36,006 nt of DNA, from positions 1 through 36,006 of the forward strand of contig JASLIL010000119.1 in the NCBI GenBank assembly GCA_030152145.1. Direction: 5' to 3'. The position numbers and the translations under genes were made by a program. Numbering within the stretch: position 1 is the first letter of the stretch; each line of letters begins with the position of its first letter. This stretch comes from Tissierellales bacterium (GTDB taxonomy: Bacteria > Bacillota > Clostridia > Tissierellales > JASKZW01). Below the pieces are notes generated by a model. It had not been told where the DNA came from. It was given only the letters and a program-made list of their open reading frames with translations, and ran no database searches. This document shows, piece by piece, positions 23,047 to 30,084 of this stretch.

Positions 23047-24327
23047 CTATCTATTTAATAGATCCAAAGTTAAAGCATCCACATCCTCCATAAGCTGATC
23101 CAGATTCAAGCTTAAGATTTTCCTGTTTTCCATAACAAGTCTACCATCTATAATAACTGTATCCACATCTGACCCCTGGGCAGAATAAGCCACCAAGGAA
23201 ATCAGATCATGAATTGGTCTTAGGTGTGGCTTCTTTAAGTCTAAAATAATAAGGTCCGCCCTATATCCTTCCTTAACCATACCTAAGTCATCATAACCTA
23301 AGGCTCTAGCCCCATTAACTGTAGCCATTTGCAAGGCTTCGAAAGCGCTTACACTTGTAGCACTCTTATTTAAGGCCTTATTTAAAATACTTGCAATATG
23401 AATTTCCTCAAACATATTTAAATTGTTATTACTAGATGAGCCATCTGTGCCTAAGCTTACTGGAATATTAAGATCCAGCATCTCCTCCAGCCTCATAAAA
23501 CCACTAGCCAACTTTAAATTACTAGTAGGATTATTTACAGGATAAAACTTCCTATTTCTGATAATCTTTAAGTCCTGATCATTAAGATGAACACAATGAG
23601 CTCCTATAACATGGCCATCTAAAAGTCCAATGCTATCTACATAGGCTATTGGGCTAAGGCCTGTACTAGCCAAGCTATCATTGTACTCCTTCTCTGTTTC
23701 TGCTAGGTGAATATGAAGGCCTGTTCCCAACTTATCAGCCTCTTCCTTTATTCTTAAAAGATAGTCCTTACCACAAGTGTAAGGCGCATGAGGAGCCAGC
23801 ATAACCCTTATACGGTCATCTGCCTTACCATGCCAATCTTTAAAGAATTTAATGGACCTATGGAGCTTTTCATCTGCCTTATCATCCTCTATTAGACCCT
23901 GGGTTAAAACTGCCCTAATACCAGACTCTTCCACTGCCTCTGCCACCCTATCCATGGCAAAATACATATCGCAAAAGGAGGTAGTTCCTGTCTGAATCAT
24001 TTCTGCTATGCTTAAAAGAGAGGCCTTGTATATATCGTCTCCTGTAAGCTTTGCCTCTATAGGCCAAATTTTTTCTGTTAGCCACTCATGTAGTGGAAGA
24101 TCATCAGCATAGTTTCTTAAAACTGACATTCCTATATGAGTATGGGCATTTACAAGACCTGGCATCAAAAGTTTATCCCTACCATCAATAACCTTGTCCG
24201 CCCTAATATCTGAAATATCATCTCCCATATAGGCTATTTTCCCATTCTCTACATAGAGATTGCTATTTCTTAAAACCCTGTCAGAATCCATGGTAATAAT
24301 ATCTATATTTTTAATTAAAATACTCAT
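23047..24327 (-). CDS. mtaD: 5'-methylthioadenosine/S-adenosylhomocysteine deaminase-type amidohydrolase
   Basis: 426 aa, amidohydrolase superfamily (TRZ/ATZ group). The metal site begins with P-G-L-V-N-A-H-T-H (His62, His64). A later H-L-A-E-T-E-K-E and H-C-V-H-L-N-D region supply further ligands, and the C-terminal G-T-D-G-S-S-S-N-N-N-L-N-M-F-E-E carries the catalytic aspartate. A-D-D-L-P-L-H-E-W-L and I-W-P-I-E are characteristic of MtaD. Such enzymes deaminate SAH, MTA or adenosine in SAM by-product salvage. Substrate choice within the group varies. ATG 24327 follows AGGAGG, and an extended -10 lies 29 bases upstream. Leads a two-gene unit with the AcpS-NnrD fusion. Confidence 0.88.
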   Translation of the reverse strand: MSILIKNIDIITMDSDRVLRNSNLYVENGKIAYMGDDISDIRADKVIDGRDKLLMPGLVNAHTHIGMSVLRNYADDLPLHEWLTEKIWPIEAKLTGDDIYKASLLSIAEMIQTGTTSFCDMYFAMDRVAEAVEESGIRAVLTQGLIEDDKADEKLHRSIKFFKDWHGKADDRIRVMLAPHAPYTCGKDYLLRIKEEADKLGTGLHIHLAETEKEYNDSLASTGLSPIAYVDSIGLLDGHVIGAHCVHLNDQDLKIIRNRKFYPVNNPTSNLKLASGFMRLEEMLDLNIPVSLGTDGSSSNNNLNMFEEIHIASILNKALNKSATSVSAFEALQMATVNGARALGYDDLGMVKEGYRADLIILDLKKPHLRPIHDLISLVAYSAQGSDVDTVIIDGRLVMENRKILSLNLDQLMEDVDALTLDLLNR

Positions 24328-24355
24328 TTAAAAACCTCCTCTATTTATTAATAAC

Positions 24356-24364
24356 ATTATAGCA
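24356..24364 (-). promoter_or_regulatory. Extended -10 promoter of mtaD
   Basis: TG-C-TATAAT on the minus strand, 29 bases before the mtaD start and just after the terminator of the AraC-GH39 gene. No clear -35, as is usual for extended -10 promoters. Confidence 0.5.
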
Positions 24365-24365
24365 T

Positions 24366-24396
24366 AATAAAAGAAGCAAGCCTTAACTTACTTCTA
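24366..24396 (-). terminator. Terminator of the AraC-GH39 gene
   Basis: Nine-base-pair stem AGAAGTAAG/CTTGCTTCT with one G-T pair and a 6-base loop, followed on the minus strand by TTTATTA. Begins at the end of the coding sequence. Confidence 0.65.
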
Positions 24397-26793
24397 ATAT
24401 CTTCTTTCCAGAACTATCAACTTTATGCCATTGGGAGCTATCCTTATATTTTCAAGGTAGGTCCCATCAAAAACCCTCTCACCAATATTAATCCTAGGTA
24501 CAGAAAGCCTCTTTATATAGTCCAACTCCTCTATTGAAAGATCTATGGTCTTGCCCAACCTCATCCACTGATCATAGGCCGATCCATTATCCCTATCCAA
24601 GGTGTAGACTGTTTCCTTATATTTTCCATCTATACTCTTAATATTTAGATTGAAAAATATACTCTCCTCAGCTTCTTCCTCTCCATGGACATGATTAAAT
24701 AGGAGTATCTGTAGGTTCTCACCACTTCTGGTTACTATATATCTTTCAGATCTAAGAAGAACTTGATTCCCAAGTTTGTTCAAAAGATAGTAAACGTAGT
24801 ATGATGGTTTTTTTATACCGTCCCTGGTCAAAAGTCCATAGCCTCCTGAATCCAAAAATTCATTAAAGCTATAGTTTTCCACTAGGTCACTCATGATCCA
24901 GTAACCCATGGTTTTCGTTTTACCATAGCACTTTGCAATTTGATCTAGAATATAGCTGGCTGCATAGGTCTTATTGTGAATAGGGTTCTCAAAGGATATA
25001 GAGCTACTCCATTCAGTTATATAAAGCTCCACTCCATAGTCCTTCTTTATAGTCTCAAGCTCCCCTAGGGATCTGGCTATAAAGTCCTCATCTTTTAAGC
25101 CTAAAACACTTTCCCCCCTAGACCCTGGCTCTACATATTCAGGATACATTTTAACAGATACAAAATCTATAGGTATCTTCTCTCGCCTACAATGATTTAA
25201 AAAGCTTTCTATATACACTAGATCATCATTACCATTATAGCTTAAACCTAGGCCTCCAACCTTTATATTAGGAGAAAAAGTCTTTATTCTCCTTGCCATT
25301 ATTTCATAAAAGAGAAAGTAATCCTCTGGAGTTAAGTTCCAAATAATGTAGTTTAGTCTAGCTTCATTCCAGATTTCAAAGTACCATTTTTCCACTTCTC
25401 TTATCCCATACCTATTGATTATATTTCTCATAAAACTATCCAGAATCTTAAGCCAGGACTCAAAGTCAGATGGAGGTGGAACTATGTCTTCCCACCAGCC
25501 TTCTGGAACATAGTTGCCACTGGTTCCAGAAATATGACTTAGCTCTATATAGGGATTTAAATTATTGGTTAAGAGGATGTCAAATAGCTTGTTTATATAG
25601 GTCCAGTCATAGTTTGAAAAATCCGTCCATCCCTTTAGGCTGGCAAACTCATCATGGGTTAAATATATTCCGTTAACCTTTACATTTTTAAAGGCTATTT
25701 CCTTTTGAACCATTTTAAGCTGCTTTTCAAAGCTATTTCTTAGGTATTCACTACCCCGACCCAGGCAAATTAAATTATTCCAGTACTTGTCTAGACTCTC
25801 TCTAGGCCTATCTAGATTCAGGTCCAAATCTATATCTATAGTCTGTTCCTCAGCATTTCTAGATATATCCTCATCATAAAGACTTTTATAGTTTAAACAT
25901 ATCTTTCTTAAGTCCTCACTAGTTAGAGAAAATTTATCTATGGCCTCCTTATTAGCAAACCTAGATTTTTCAAACCTATCCCTATATTCTCCTGGACTAA
26001 AGTCATATAGATTTTTAAAGGATTTGCTATAGGAGCTAGGATTGGGAAAGCCCACTTCATAAGCTATTTCAGATATTGTTTTTTCACTATCTATAAGTTT
26101 ATCTAAAGATTTACCAACCCTTATAAAGTCCACATATCTTTTAAAGGAGATTCCCATACTGTCCTTTATAAAATGAGATAGGTAGTAGTAGCTTAGGTGG
26201 AGCTTATCTGCCATTTCCTTTAGGCCAATTCTTCTATAATAATTTTGATCTACATAGTCTACTATACTTTCAAGCCTCTCCCTATTGGACTTATCCTCCA
26301 AAACCAATCTTTCATCTAGATGATAGTCAAAATTTCCTAAAAGATAGGATAGGAATAGGTTTAAGGAACTTAAGACTCTAAACTCATATGCTTTTTCCTT
26401 AAGATCAAGCTCATATATCATAGAGGCTATGGAGTATTTTAAAAAATCTAATTTCTCCCCTGAATAGAAGAAGTCAGAACTATCAAATATAGTCTTATCC
26501 AAGCCTCCCAAGGACTCATTATAGCAGTCCTTACCTATAGAAAACTTTAGTATAAGTCCTTCCTTCCTATCTGGTCTTACAAGCCTATAGGCCTTGTTTT
26601 TATTTATTAGAAACAAATCTCCCTCTTTAAGATTGTAAACCTCCCCTTCTATATAGATATCTATCTTTCCAGAAATTAAAAATATAAATTCTATATTTTT
26701 TGACCAGTCTATAGTAAATCTCTTAATTTCTCGAATTTCAATATTTAAAGGCAACTCACCCTTGGAGGAATCATATATATTATATATATTCAT
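24394..26793 (-). CDS. AraC-family regulator fused to a GH39 glycoside hydrolase
   Basis: 799 aa from ATG 26793, six bases after AAAGGTG; an in-frame GTG lies within that ribosome site. Residues about 15-110 are a cupin-like sensor (I-E-G-E-V-Y-N-L-K-E-G-D-L-F). Residues about 178-275 are two AraC helix-turn-helix motifs ending in I-S-E-I-A-Y-E-V-G-F and F-S-P-G-E-Y-R. Residues about 340-799 are a GH39 beta-xylosidase-like barrel and beta domain. The acid/base Glu477 lies in E-I-W-N-E and the nucleophile Glu594 in I-T-E-W-S-S-S, so the enzyme looks active. GH39 enzymes cleave beta-xylosides or related glycosides. No signal peptide: a cytosolic regulator with a catalytic domain. Stands alone between two terminators, with no sugar transporter near it. 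Confidence 0.9.
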   Translation of the reverse strand: MNIYNIYDSSKGELPLNIEIREIKRFTIDWSKNIEFIFLISGKIDIYIEGEVYNLKEGDLFLINKNKAYRLVRPDRKEGLILKFSIGKDCYNESLGGLDKTIFDSSDFFYSGEKLDFLKYSIASMIYELDLKEKAYEFRVLSSLNLFLSYLLGNFDYHLDERLVLEDKSNRERLESIVDYVDQNYYRRIGLKEMADKLHLSYYYLSHFIKDSMGISFKRYVDFIRVGKSLDKLIDSEKTISEIAYEVGFPNPSSYSKSFKNLYDFSPGEYRDRFEKSRFANKEAIDKFSLTSEDLRKICLNYKSLYDEDISRNAEEQTIDIDLDLNLDRPRESLDKYWNNLICLGRGSEYLRNSFEKQLKMVQKEIAFKNVKVNGIYLTHDEFASLKGWTDFSNYDWTYINKLFDILLTNNLNPYIELSHISGTSGNYVPEGWWEDIVPPPSDFESWLKILDSFMRNIINRYGIREVEKWYFEIWNEARLNYIIWNLTPEDYFLFYEIMARRIKTFSPNIKVGGLGLSYNGNDDLVYIESFLNHCRREKIPIDFVSVKMYPEYVEPGSRGESVLGLKDEDFIARSLGELETIKKDYGVELYITEWSSSISFENPIHNKTYAASYILDQIAKCYGKTKTMGYWIMSDLVENYSFNEFLDSGGYGLLTRDGIKKPSYYVYYLLNKLGNQVLLRSERYIVTRSGENLQILLFNHVHGEEEAEESIFFNLNIKSIDGKYKETVYTLDRDNGSAYDQWMRLGKTIDLSIEELDYIKRLSVPRINIGERVFDGTYLENIRIAPNGIKLIVLERRY

Positions 26794-26834
26794 TAGACAC
26801 ACCTTTTCCTAGCTTGATTTTTTATTCTACCTCT

Positions 26835-26840
26835 ATTATA
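26835..26840 (-). promoter_or_regulatory. Putative -10 box of the AraC-GH39 gene
   Basis: TATAAT on the minus strand 42 bases upstream of the ATG; the -35 region (TAGCTT at 17 bases) is poor, as often seen where an activator is needed. The rest of the 26803-26963 gap is AT-rich with nothing else recognised. Confidence 0.45.
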
Positions 26841-26963
26841 TAGAATGCTTGGCCTTTAAGCTACTTTATGAATTTTAAATAAAATCATTTAATTAATATT
26901 AACTAACTATAGCCCAGCCTTATTCCACTGAATTAGACACTTCCCTTAACCAAGACTTAAAAT

Positions 26964-26994
26964 AAAAAAATTCCTAGCCGAGGCTAGGAATTTT
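26964..26994 (-). terminator. Intrinsic terminator of the GntR-ABC-YbjQ operon
   Basis: Thirteen-base-pair stem AAAATTCCTAGCC/GGCTAGGAATTTT with a two-base apex, followed on the minus strand by a T-run and TATTTT. Directly abuts the stop of the ybjQ-like gene. Confidence 0.93.
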
Positions 26995-27306
26995 CTATAT
27001 AAATCTAATGGCTGTCCCTGTAACTATAACTACTAGAGCTGAACCTTGTTGAAGATTTGTAATATTATAGCTGGCATTTAATATGGCGTCAGCTCCTAGA
27101 TTCATCCCCTTCTTTTCCATTCTTTCTAGGGCCTGCTTCTTTGCATCCTCTAGCATTTCCGTATAGGATTTTAATTCTCCACCAACCATATTTTTAAAAC
27201 TTGCCATAAAATCCTTTCCAAGATGCTTTGAGTAAACACTTTCTCCCTCTACTAGTCCTAGAATTTCATACTCTCTTTTTATATCAGGTAAATTTGTTGT
27301 AAACAT
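26995..27306 (-). CDS. YbjQ/UPF0145 family protein (DUF74)
   Basis: 103 aa. Small pentamer-forming family annotated as heavy-metal-binding by homology, with no firmly proven role. The C-terminal half shows the family pattern: long amphipathic helix (A-K-K-Q-A-L-E-R-M), then G-A-D-A-I-L-N-A-S-Y-N-I and a final strand V-V-I-V-T-G-T-A-I-R-F. No histidine or cysteine cluster that would support metal binding is visible. Last gene of the GntR-controlled ABC operon, 10 bases after the permease, suggesting a link to the transporter's stress response. Confidence 0.85.
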   Translation of the reverse strand: MFTTNLPDIKREYEILGLVEGESVYSKHLGKDFMASFKNMVGGELKSYTEMLEDAKKQALERMEKKGMNLGADAILNASYNITNLQQGSALVVIVTGTAIRFI

Positions 27307-27316
27307 TTTATTCCTC

Positions 27317-28096
27317 CTAGATTTCTATTTTTTTATCTATTAAGTAGCTGGTCATAAAAAACATAGCTACTGAAAGCACAGCATTTAAAATTATAGTAAA
27401 TATATTAAAACCTTCTTGATTAAAAGAGCTTGTCAAGCCCCCATCTACTGGGTTTATACTTAAGGCTGTATCAAAAACCGCCTCCTTAAGTCCCATAGAT
27501 TCCAGGCTAAAAGCCAGTAGGGTTGATAAGATACCAACAATAACTGAAATCCCTATATAGACCACTATCCACATACCTCCAACCTTTTTGTGTTTGAAGA
27601 TAGTCTTGGTTAGTGTTATGGCAAAAAATATAGTCATTAAGTTATAGATAAGGCCTGTAACAAAAGATAAAATAAACTCTCCCATAACCTTGTAGTCAAA
27701 GTTAAAGACTCCATCACCATAGATCAGGCCCATAAAAAATAAGAAAAGTACTACTATAAGTCCTACTGTAAAATACCATATTATTCCTGTAGCTAACTTA
27801 GCTAAAACTATTTCCTTTGAAGTTAAAGGAAGACTAAAGGTAAGATAGCCCTTATCATTATCAAACTCATCAATAAAAGACGAGATAATTTTTATAAAGC
27901 CAGTTAGAAATGCCCCAAACATTATAAGTATAGAGACACCCAAAAGAGTTACTACTCCTACACTTACCGAATTTTCTGCCTTAGATAGGTTGGAAATTGC
28001 TCCATACAAAAGTACCAGGGAGAATATTAGAAATATTAAAATACCTAGCATAGTCCTAGAGTTTAATCTTATCTCATGTTTTATAAATTTAAACAT
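27317..28096 (-). CDS. ABC-2 type transporter permease
   Basis: 259 aa with about six transmembrane segments: one at residues 18-35 after a short cytosolic lead, then near 50-72, 103-125, 140-160, 175-195 and 235-252. The loop D-N-D-K-G-Y-L-T-F-S-L-P-L-T (about 78-91) before the third segment is the coupling region common in YtrC/ABC-2 permeases of the GntR-linked type. It lies three bases after the ATPase gene, with GGGAGG in the junction. Partner of that ATPase. Substrate unknown; such exporters often answer to wall-active antibiotics or peptides. Confidence 0.9.
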   Translation of the reverse strand: MFKFIKHEIRLNSRTMLGILIFLIFSLVLLYGAISNLSKAENSVSVGVVTLLGVSILIMFGAFLTGFIKIISSFIDEFDNDKGYLTFSLPLTSKEIVLAKLATGIIWYFTVGLIVVLFLFFMGLIYGDGVFNFDYKVMGEFILSFVTGLIYNLMTIFFAITLTKTIFKHKKVGGMWIVVYIGISVIVGILSTLLAFSLESMGLKEAVFDTALSINPVDGGLTSSFNQEGFNIFTIILNAVLSVAMFFMTSYLIDKKIEI

Positions 28097-28099
28097 ATT

Positions 28100-28798
28100 C
28101 TAGACCTCCCTTGAAAATATATCTTTATAAAGTTCATCTACCGTCATACCATGCTGATTTATAAGGTCTTCCTTATTTCCCTTAATCCTTTCCCTACCCT
28201 GGCTTAAGAATAAGACCTCATCAAATATATTCTCCATATCTCTAACAAGATGGGTGGTTATGATCATAGAACTCTTGTCCAAAATATTGTCTATAATAGC
28301 TTCTAGTATTTGGTCTCTGGCTACTGGATCAACTCCTGCTATAGGCTCATCCAATATAAAAAGCCTGGCATCTCTTGAAAGTATAAGAGATAGGTGAAGC
28401 TTCTCATTCATTCCCTTTGAAAGCTCCTTAACCTTCATGTCCTTACTTAGGCCCATAAAGCTAATTAATTTTTGAAACTTAGTCTCATTAAAGTCCTCAA
28501 AAAAATCCATGAAATAATCCCTACTGCCTTCTACTGTCATATTATCTGGTAAAAATGGCCTATCTGGTAGGTAGGAAATCTTGGCCTTACTGGAAACTCC
28601 TATAGGCTGACCCTCTATTAAAACCTGGCCCTTATAATCCCTAATAAGACCTGCTAAAATTTTCATAAATGTAGATTTTCCACTGCCATTAGGACCTAGT
28701 ATCCCAAGGATGCTACCCTCCTTTAAATCAAGGCTGAAATCATCTAGGGCTATATTCTTCCCATACTTCTTACTAAGGTTTTTCGCTTCAACAATCAT
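28100..28798 (-). CDS. ABC transporter ATP-binding protein
   Basis: 232 aa ATPase. Walker A G-P-N-G-S-G-K-S-T (about 36-44), a degenerate signature E-L-S-K-G-M-N-E-K (about 124-132, in place of LSGGQ), Walker B L-F-I-L-D-E-P-I-A-G-V-D-P (about 144-156), and H-loop I-I-T-T-H-L. The altered signature is typical of ABC-2 exporters of the YtrB type. ATG overlaps the gntR stop by four bases (ATGA), so regulator and transporter are translationally coupled. Confidence 0.93.
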   Translation of the reverse strand: MIVEAKNLSKKYGKNIALDDFSLDLKEGSILGILGPNGSGKSTFMKILAGLIRDYKGQVLIEGQPIGVSSKAKISYLPDRPFLPDNMTVEGSRDYFMDFFEDFNETKFQKLISFMGLSKDMKVKELSKGMNEKLHLSLILSRDARLFILDEPIAGVDPVARDQILEAIIDNILDKSSMIITTHLVRDMENIFDEVLFLSQGRERIKGNKEDLINQHGMTVDELYKDIFSREV

Positions 28799-29151
28799 TC
28801 TATCAACTCCCTTTTCAATATTTCCACAGCCTTCTCCCTACTATAGCCTATGGTTTCCATATCCTTAAAAAACTTCTCTATTATAGCCTTACTAAGATCT
28901 AATCTTAGGTCTTCGATTAGGCCCTCCTCTTGACTAATATAGGTTCCAAGTCCCCTTTGGGTGTATACCAGCCCCTGTCTTTCAAGTTCCTGGTAGGCCC
29001 TTTGGACTGTATTAGGATTAACCTTTAGTTCCTTGGAGTAGTCCCTAACTGATGGTAGCTTCTCCCCTGTTTTCAATTGATTAGAGGCCATAGATCCTCT
29101 TATTATGTCCATAATCTGTACATATATAGGACTAGTGTTTTTAAATTCCAA
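28795..29151 (-). CDS. GntR-family regulator, YtrA subgroup
   Basis: 118 aa from TTG 29151, six bases after AGAGGTG. A longer reading from 29232 would cover the promoter and is rejected. The start L-E-F-K-N-T-S-P-I-Y-V-Q-I is the usual opening of YtrA-type regulators. The winged helix-turn-helix (about 10-75) has G-E-K-L-P-S-V-R-D-Y and V-N-P-N-T-V-Q-R-A-Y-Q-E-L, with wing R-G-L-G-T-Y-I. The short C-terminal tail of about 40 residues has no ligand domain, which defines this subgroup. It leads its ABC operon and probably represses it: an 11-base palindrome covers the -10. Confidence 0.92.
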   Translation of the reverse strand: MEFKNTSPIYVQIMDIIRGSMASNQLKTGEKLPSVRDYSKELKVNPNTVQRAYQELERQGLVYTQRGLGTYISQEEGLIEDLRLDLSKAIIEKFFKDMETIGYSREKAVEILKRELIE

Positions 29152-29157
29152 TTTAAT

Positions 29158-29164
29158 CACCTCT
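29158..29164 (-). promoter_or_regulatory. Shine-Dalgarno that fixes the TTG start of gntR
   Basis: AGAGGTG on the minus strand, six bases before the TTG at 29151. Confidence 0.75.
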
Positions 29165-29181
29165 TTATCATGTGTCTTGCT

Positions 29182-29192
29182 TGTATAATACA
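29182..29192. promoter_or_regulatory. Candidate GntR operator over the -10 box
   Basis: TGTAT-A-ATACA, a palindrome with one central base, covering the -10 of the promoter. Position fits autorepression by the GntR protein. The site is seen; the binding is inferred. Confidence 0.45.
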
Positions 29193-29213
29193 CCCAGTCA
29201 CTTCCCCTGTCAA
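29185..29213 (-). promoter_or_regulatory. Promoter of the GntR-ABC-YbjQ operon
   Basis: Perfect TTGACA (29208-29213) - 17 bases - TATTAT (29185-29190) on the minus strand, starting just after the terminator of the upstream operon. One of the strongest promoters in the window, as expected for a repressed operon. Confidence 0.88.
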
Positions 29214-29251
29214 TTAAAAAATAAAAAAACATCTAAATAAATTAGATGTTT
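29214..29251 (-). terminator. Intrinsic terminator of the typA-cls-aminotransferase operon
   Basis: Ten-base-pair stem AAACATCTAA/TTAGATGTTT (29227-29236 with 29242-29251), 5-base loop, followed on the minus strand by a T-rich tail. Confidence 0.88.
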
Positions 29252-29256
29252 AAAGG

Positions 29257-30075
29257 CTAGGATTTCTTAAGATAATCACCTAAGTATTCCCTATATTTAT
29301 TTAAAAGTAAGTTAAATATTTCATTGCTGGCAGAGTCCAAACTAAAGTCATCTATACTCTCTATAGGCAAAAGATCCACAGAAGTGCCTGACATAAAGGC
29401 TCCATCTAAAGATGATATTTCATCTTTCTTTATACTCCTGTAAATTAAATCTAAGTTCTCCTCCTCAATGGCCTTAAGAATATACTTTCTAGTAACCCCT
29501 TCCAAAACCCTAGTAGAAGCTGCTGTATATATTTTACCCTCCCTAATAAAAAACATATTTGATCTGCTACCCTCTAAAAGTTTATTTTCCTGGTCATAGA
29601 GTATGGCTTCAAAGGCATCTTTTTTCTTTAATTCCTGGCCCAGCCTGGCCCTAAAATCTCCAGCCATAAACTTAATGTTAGGATTTTCTCTTTCATGCTT
29701 ATATAGGATAGTCTTGATCCCCTTTTGGTAATAGGATGGATCTGGATAAAAACTATCTATACCATATATTAAAAAGTACTTCTGTTCTCCCTGACCAAGA
29801 AGAATTTTTATATTATTATCTAAAATACCCTCCTCTTTAATATAGGTCTTAACTCCAGCTATTATATTAGACCTATCTAAGGGCAGGTCTATCTTTGATA
29901 GAGCTGCCGATGAAATCAGCCTTTCCACATGGTCCTCTAGGAAAACTGGCTTTCCTGACATAACCCTTATAACCTCATAGATTAAAGGCCTATCAATAGA
30001 CTTAAAGTCAAAATCAGCTAGGGACTCTATTTTTCCATTAACATAAATTAATTTTCCATTTCCTTCAATGTCCAT
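29257..30075 (-). CDS. Class IV PLP-dependent aminotransferase (4-amino-4-deoxychorismate lyase/BCAT/D-AAT type)
   Basis: 272 aa. Class IV fold: an N-terminal Y-V-N-G-K, E-V-I-R-V followed by D-H-V-E-R-L (about 33-53), likely PLP lysine Lys135 in N-I-K-F-M, E-A-I-L-Y-D then L-E-G-S-R-S-N-M-F-F (about 156-176), and R-V-L-E-G-V-T-R-K-Y-I. M-S-G-T-S-V-D-L-L-P matches the phosphate/carboxylate region near the C-terminus. The usual Y-G-D-G-V-F-E stretch is shortened to L-I-Y-E-V, so substrate-side geometry may differ. Family cannot be narrowed: branched-chain, D-alanine and aminodeoxychorismate lyase all share these motifs. Nine bases after cls; RBS AGGAGGTTC. Confidence 0.85.
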   Translation of the reverse strand: MDIEGNGKLIYVNGKIESLADFDFKSIDRPLIYEVIRVMSGKPVFLEDHVERLISSAALSKIDLPLDRSNIIAGVKTYIKEEGILDNNIKILLGQGEQKYFLIYGIDSFYPDPSYYQKGIKTILYKHERENPNIKFMAGDFRARLGQELKKKDAFEAILYDQENKLLEGSRSNMFFIREGKIYTAASTRVLEGVTRKYILKAIEEENLDLIYRSIKKDEISSLDGAFMSGTSVDLLPIESIDDFSLDSASNEIFNLLLNKYREYLGDYLKKS

Positions 30076-30084
30076 AAGAACCTC

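Noticed and set aside
25470..25676. Plus-strand open frame inside the GH39 domain
   Set aside because: Antisense shadow; no start signal.
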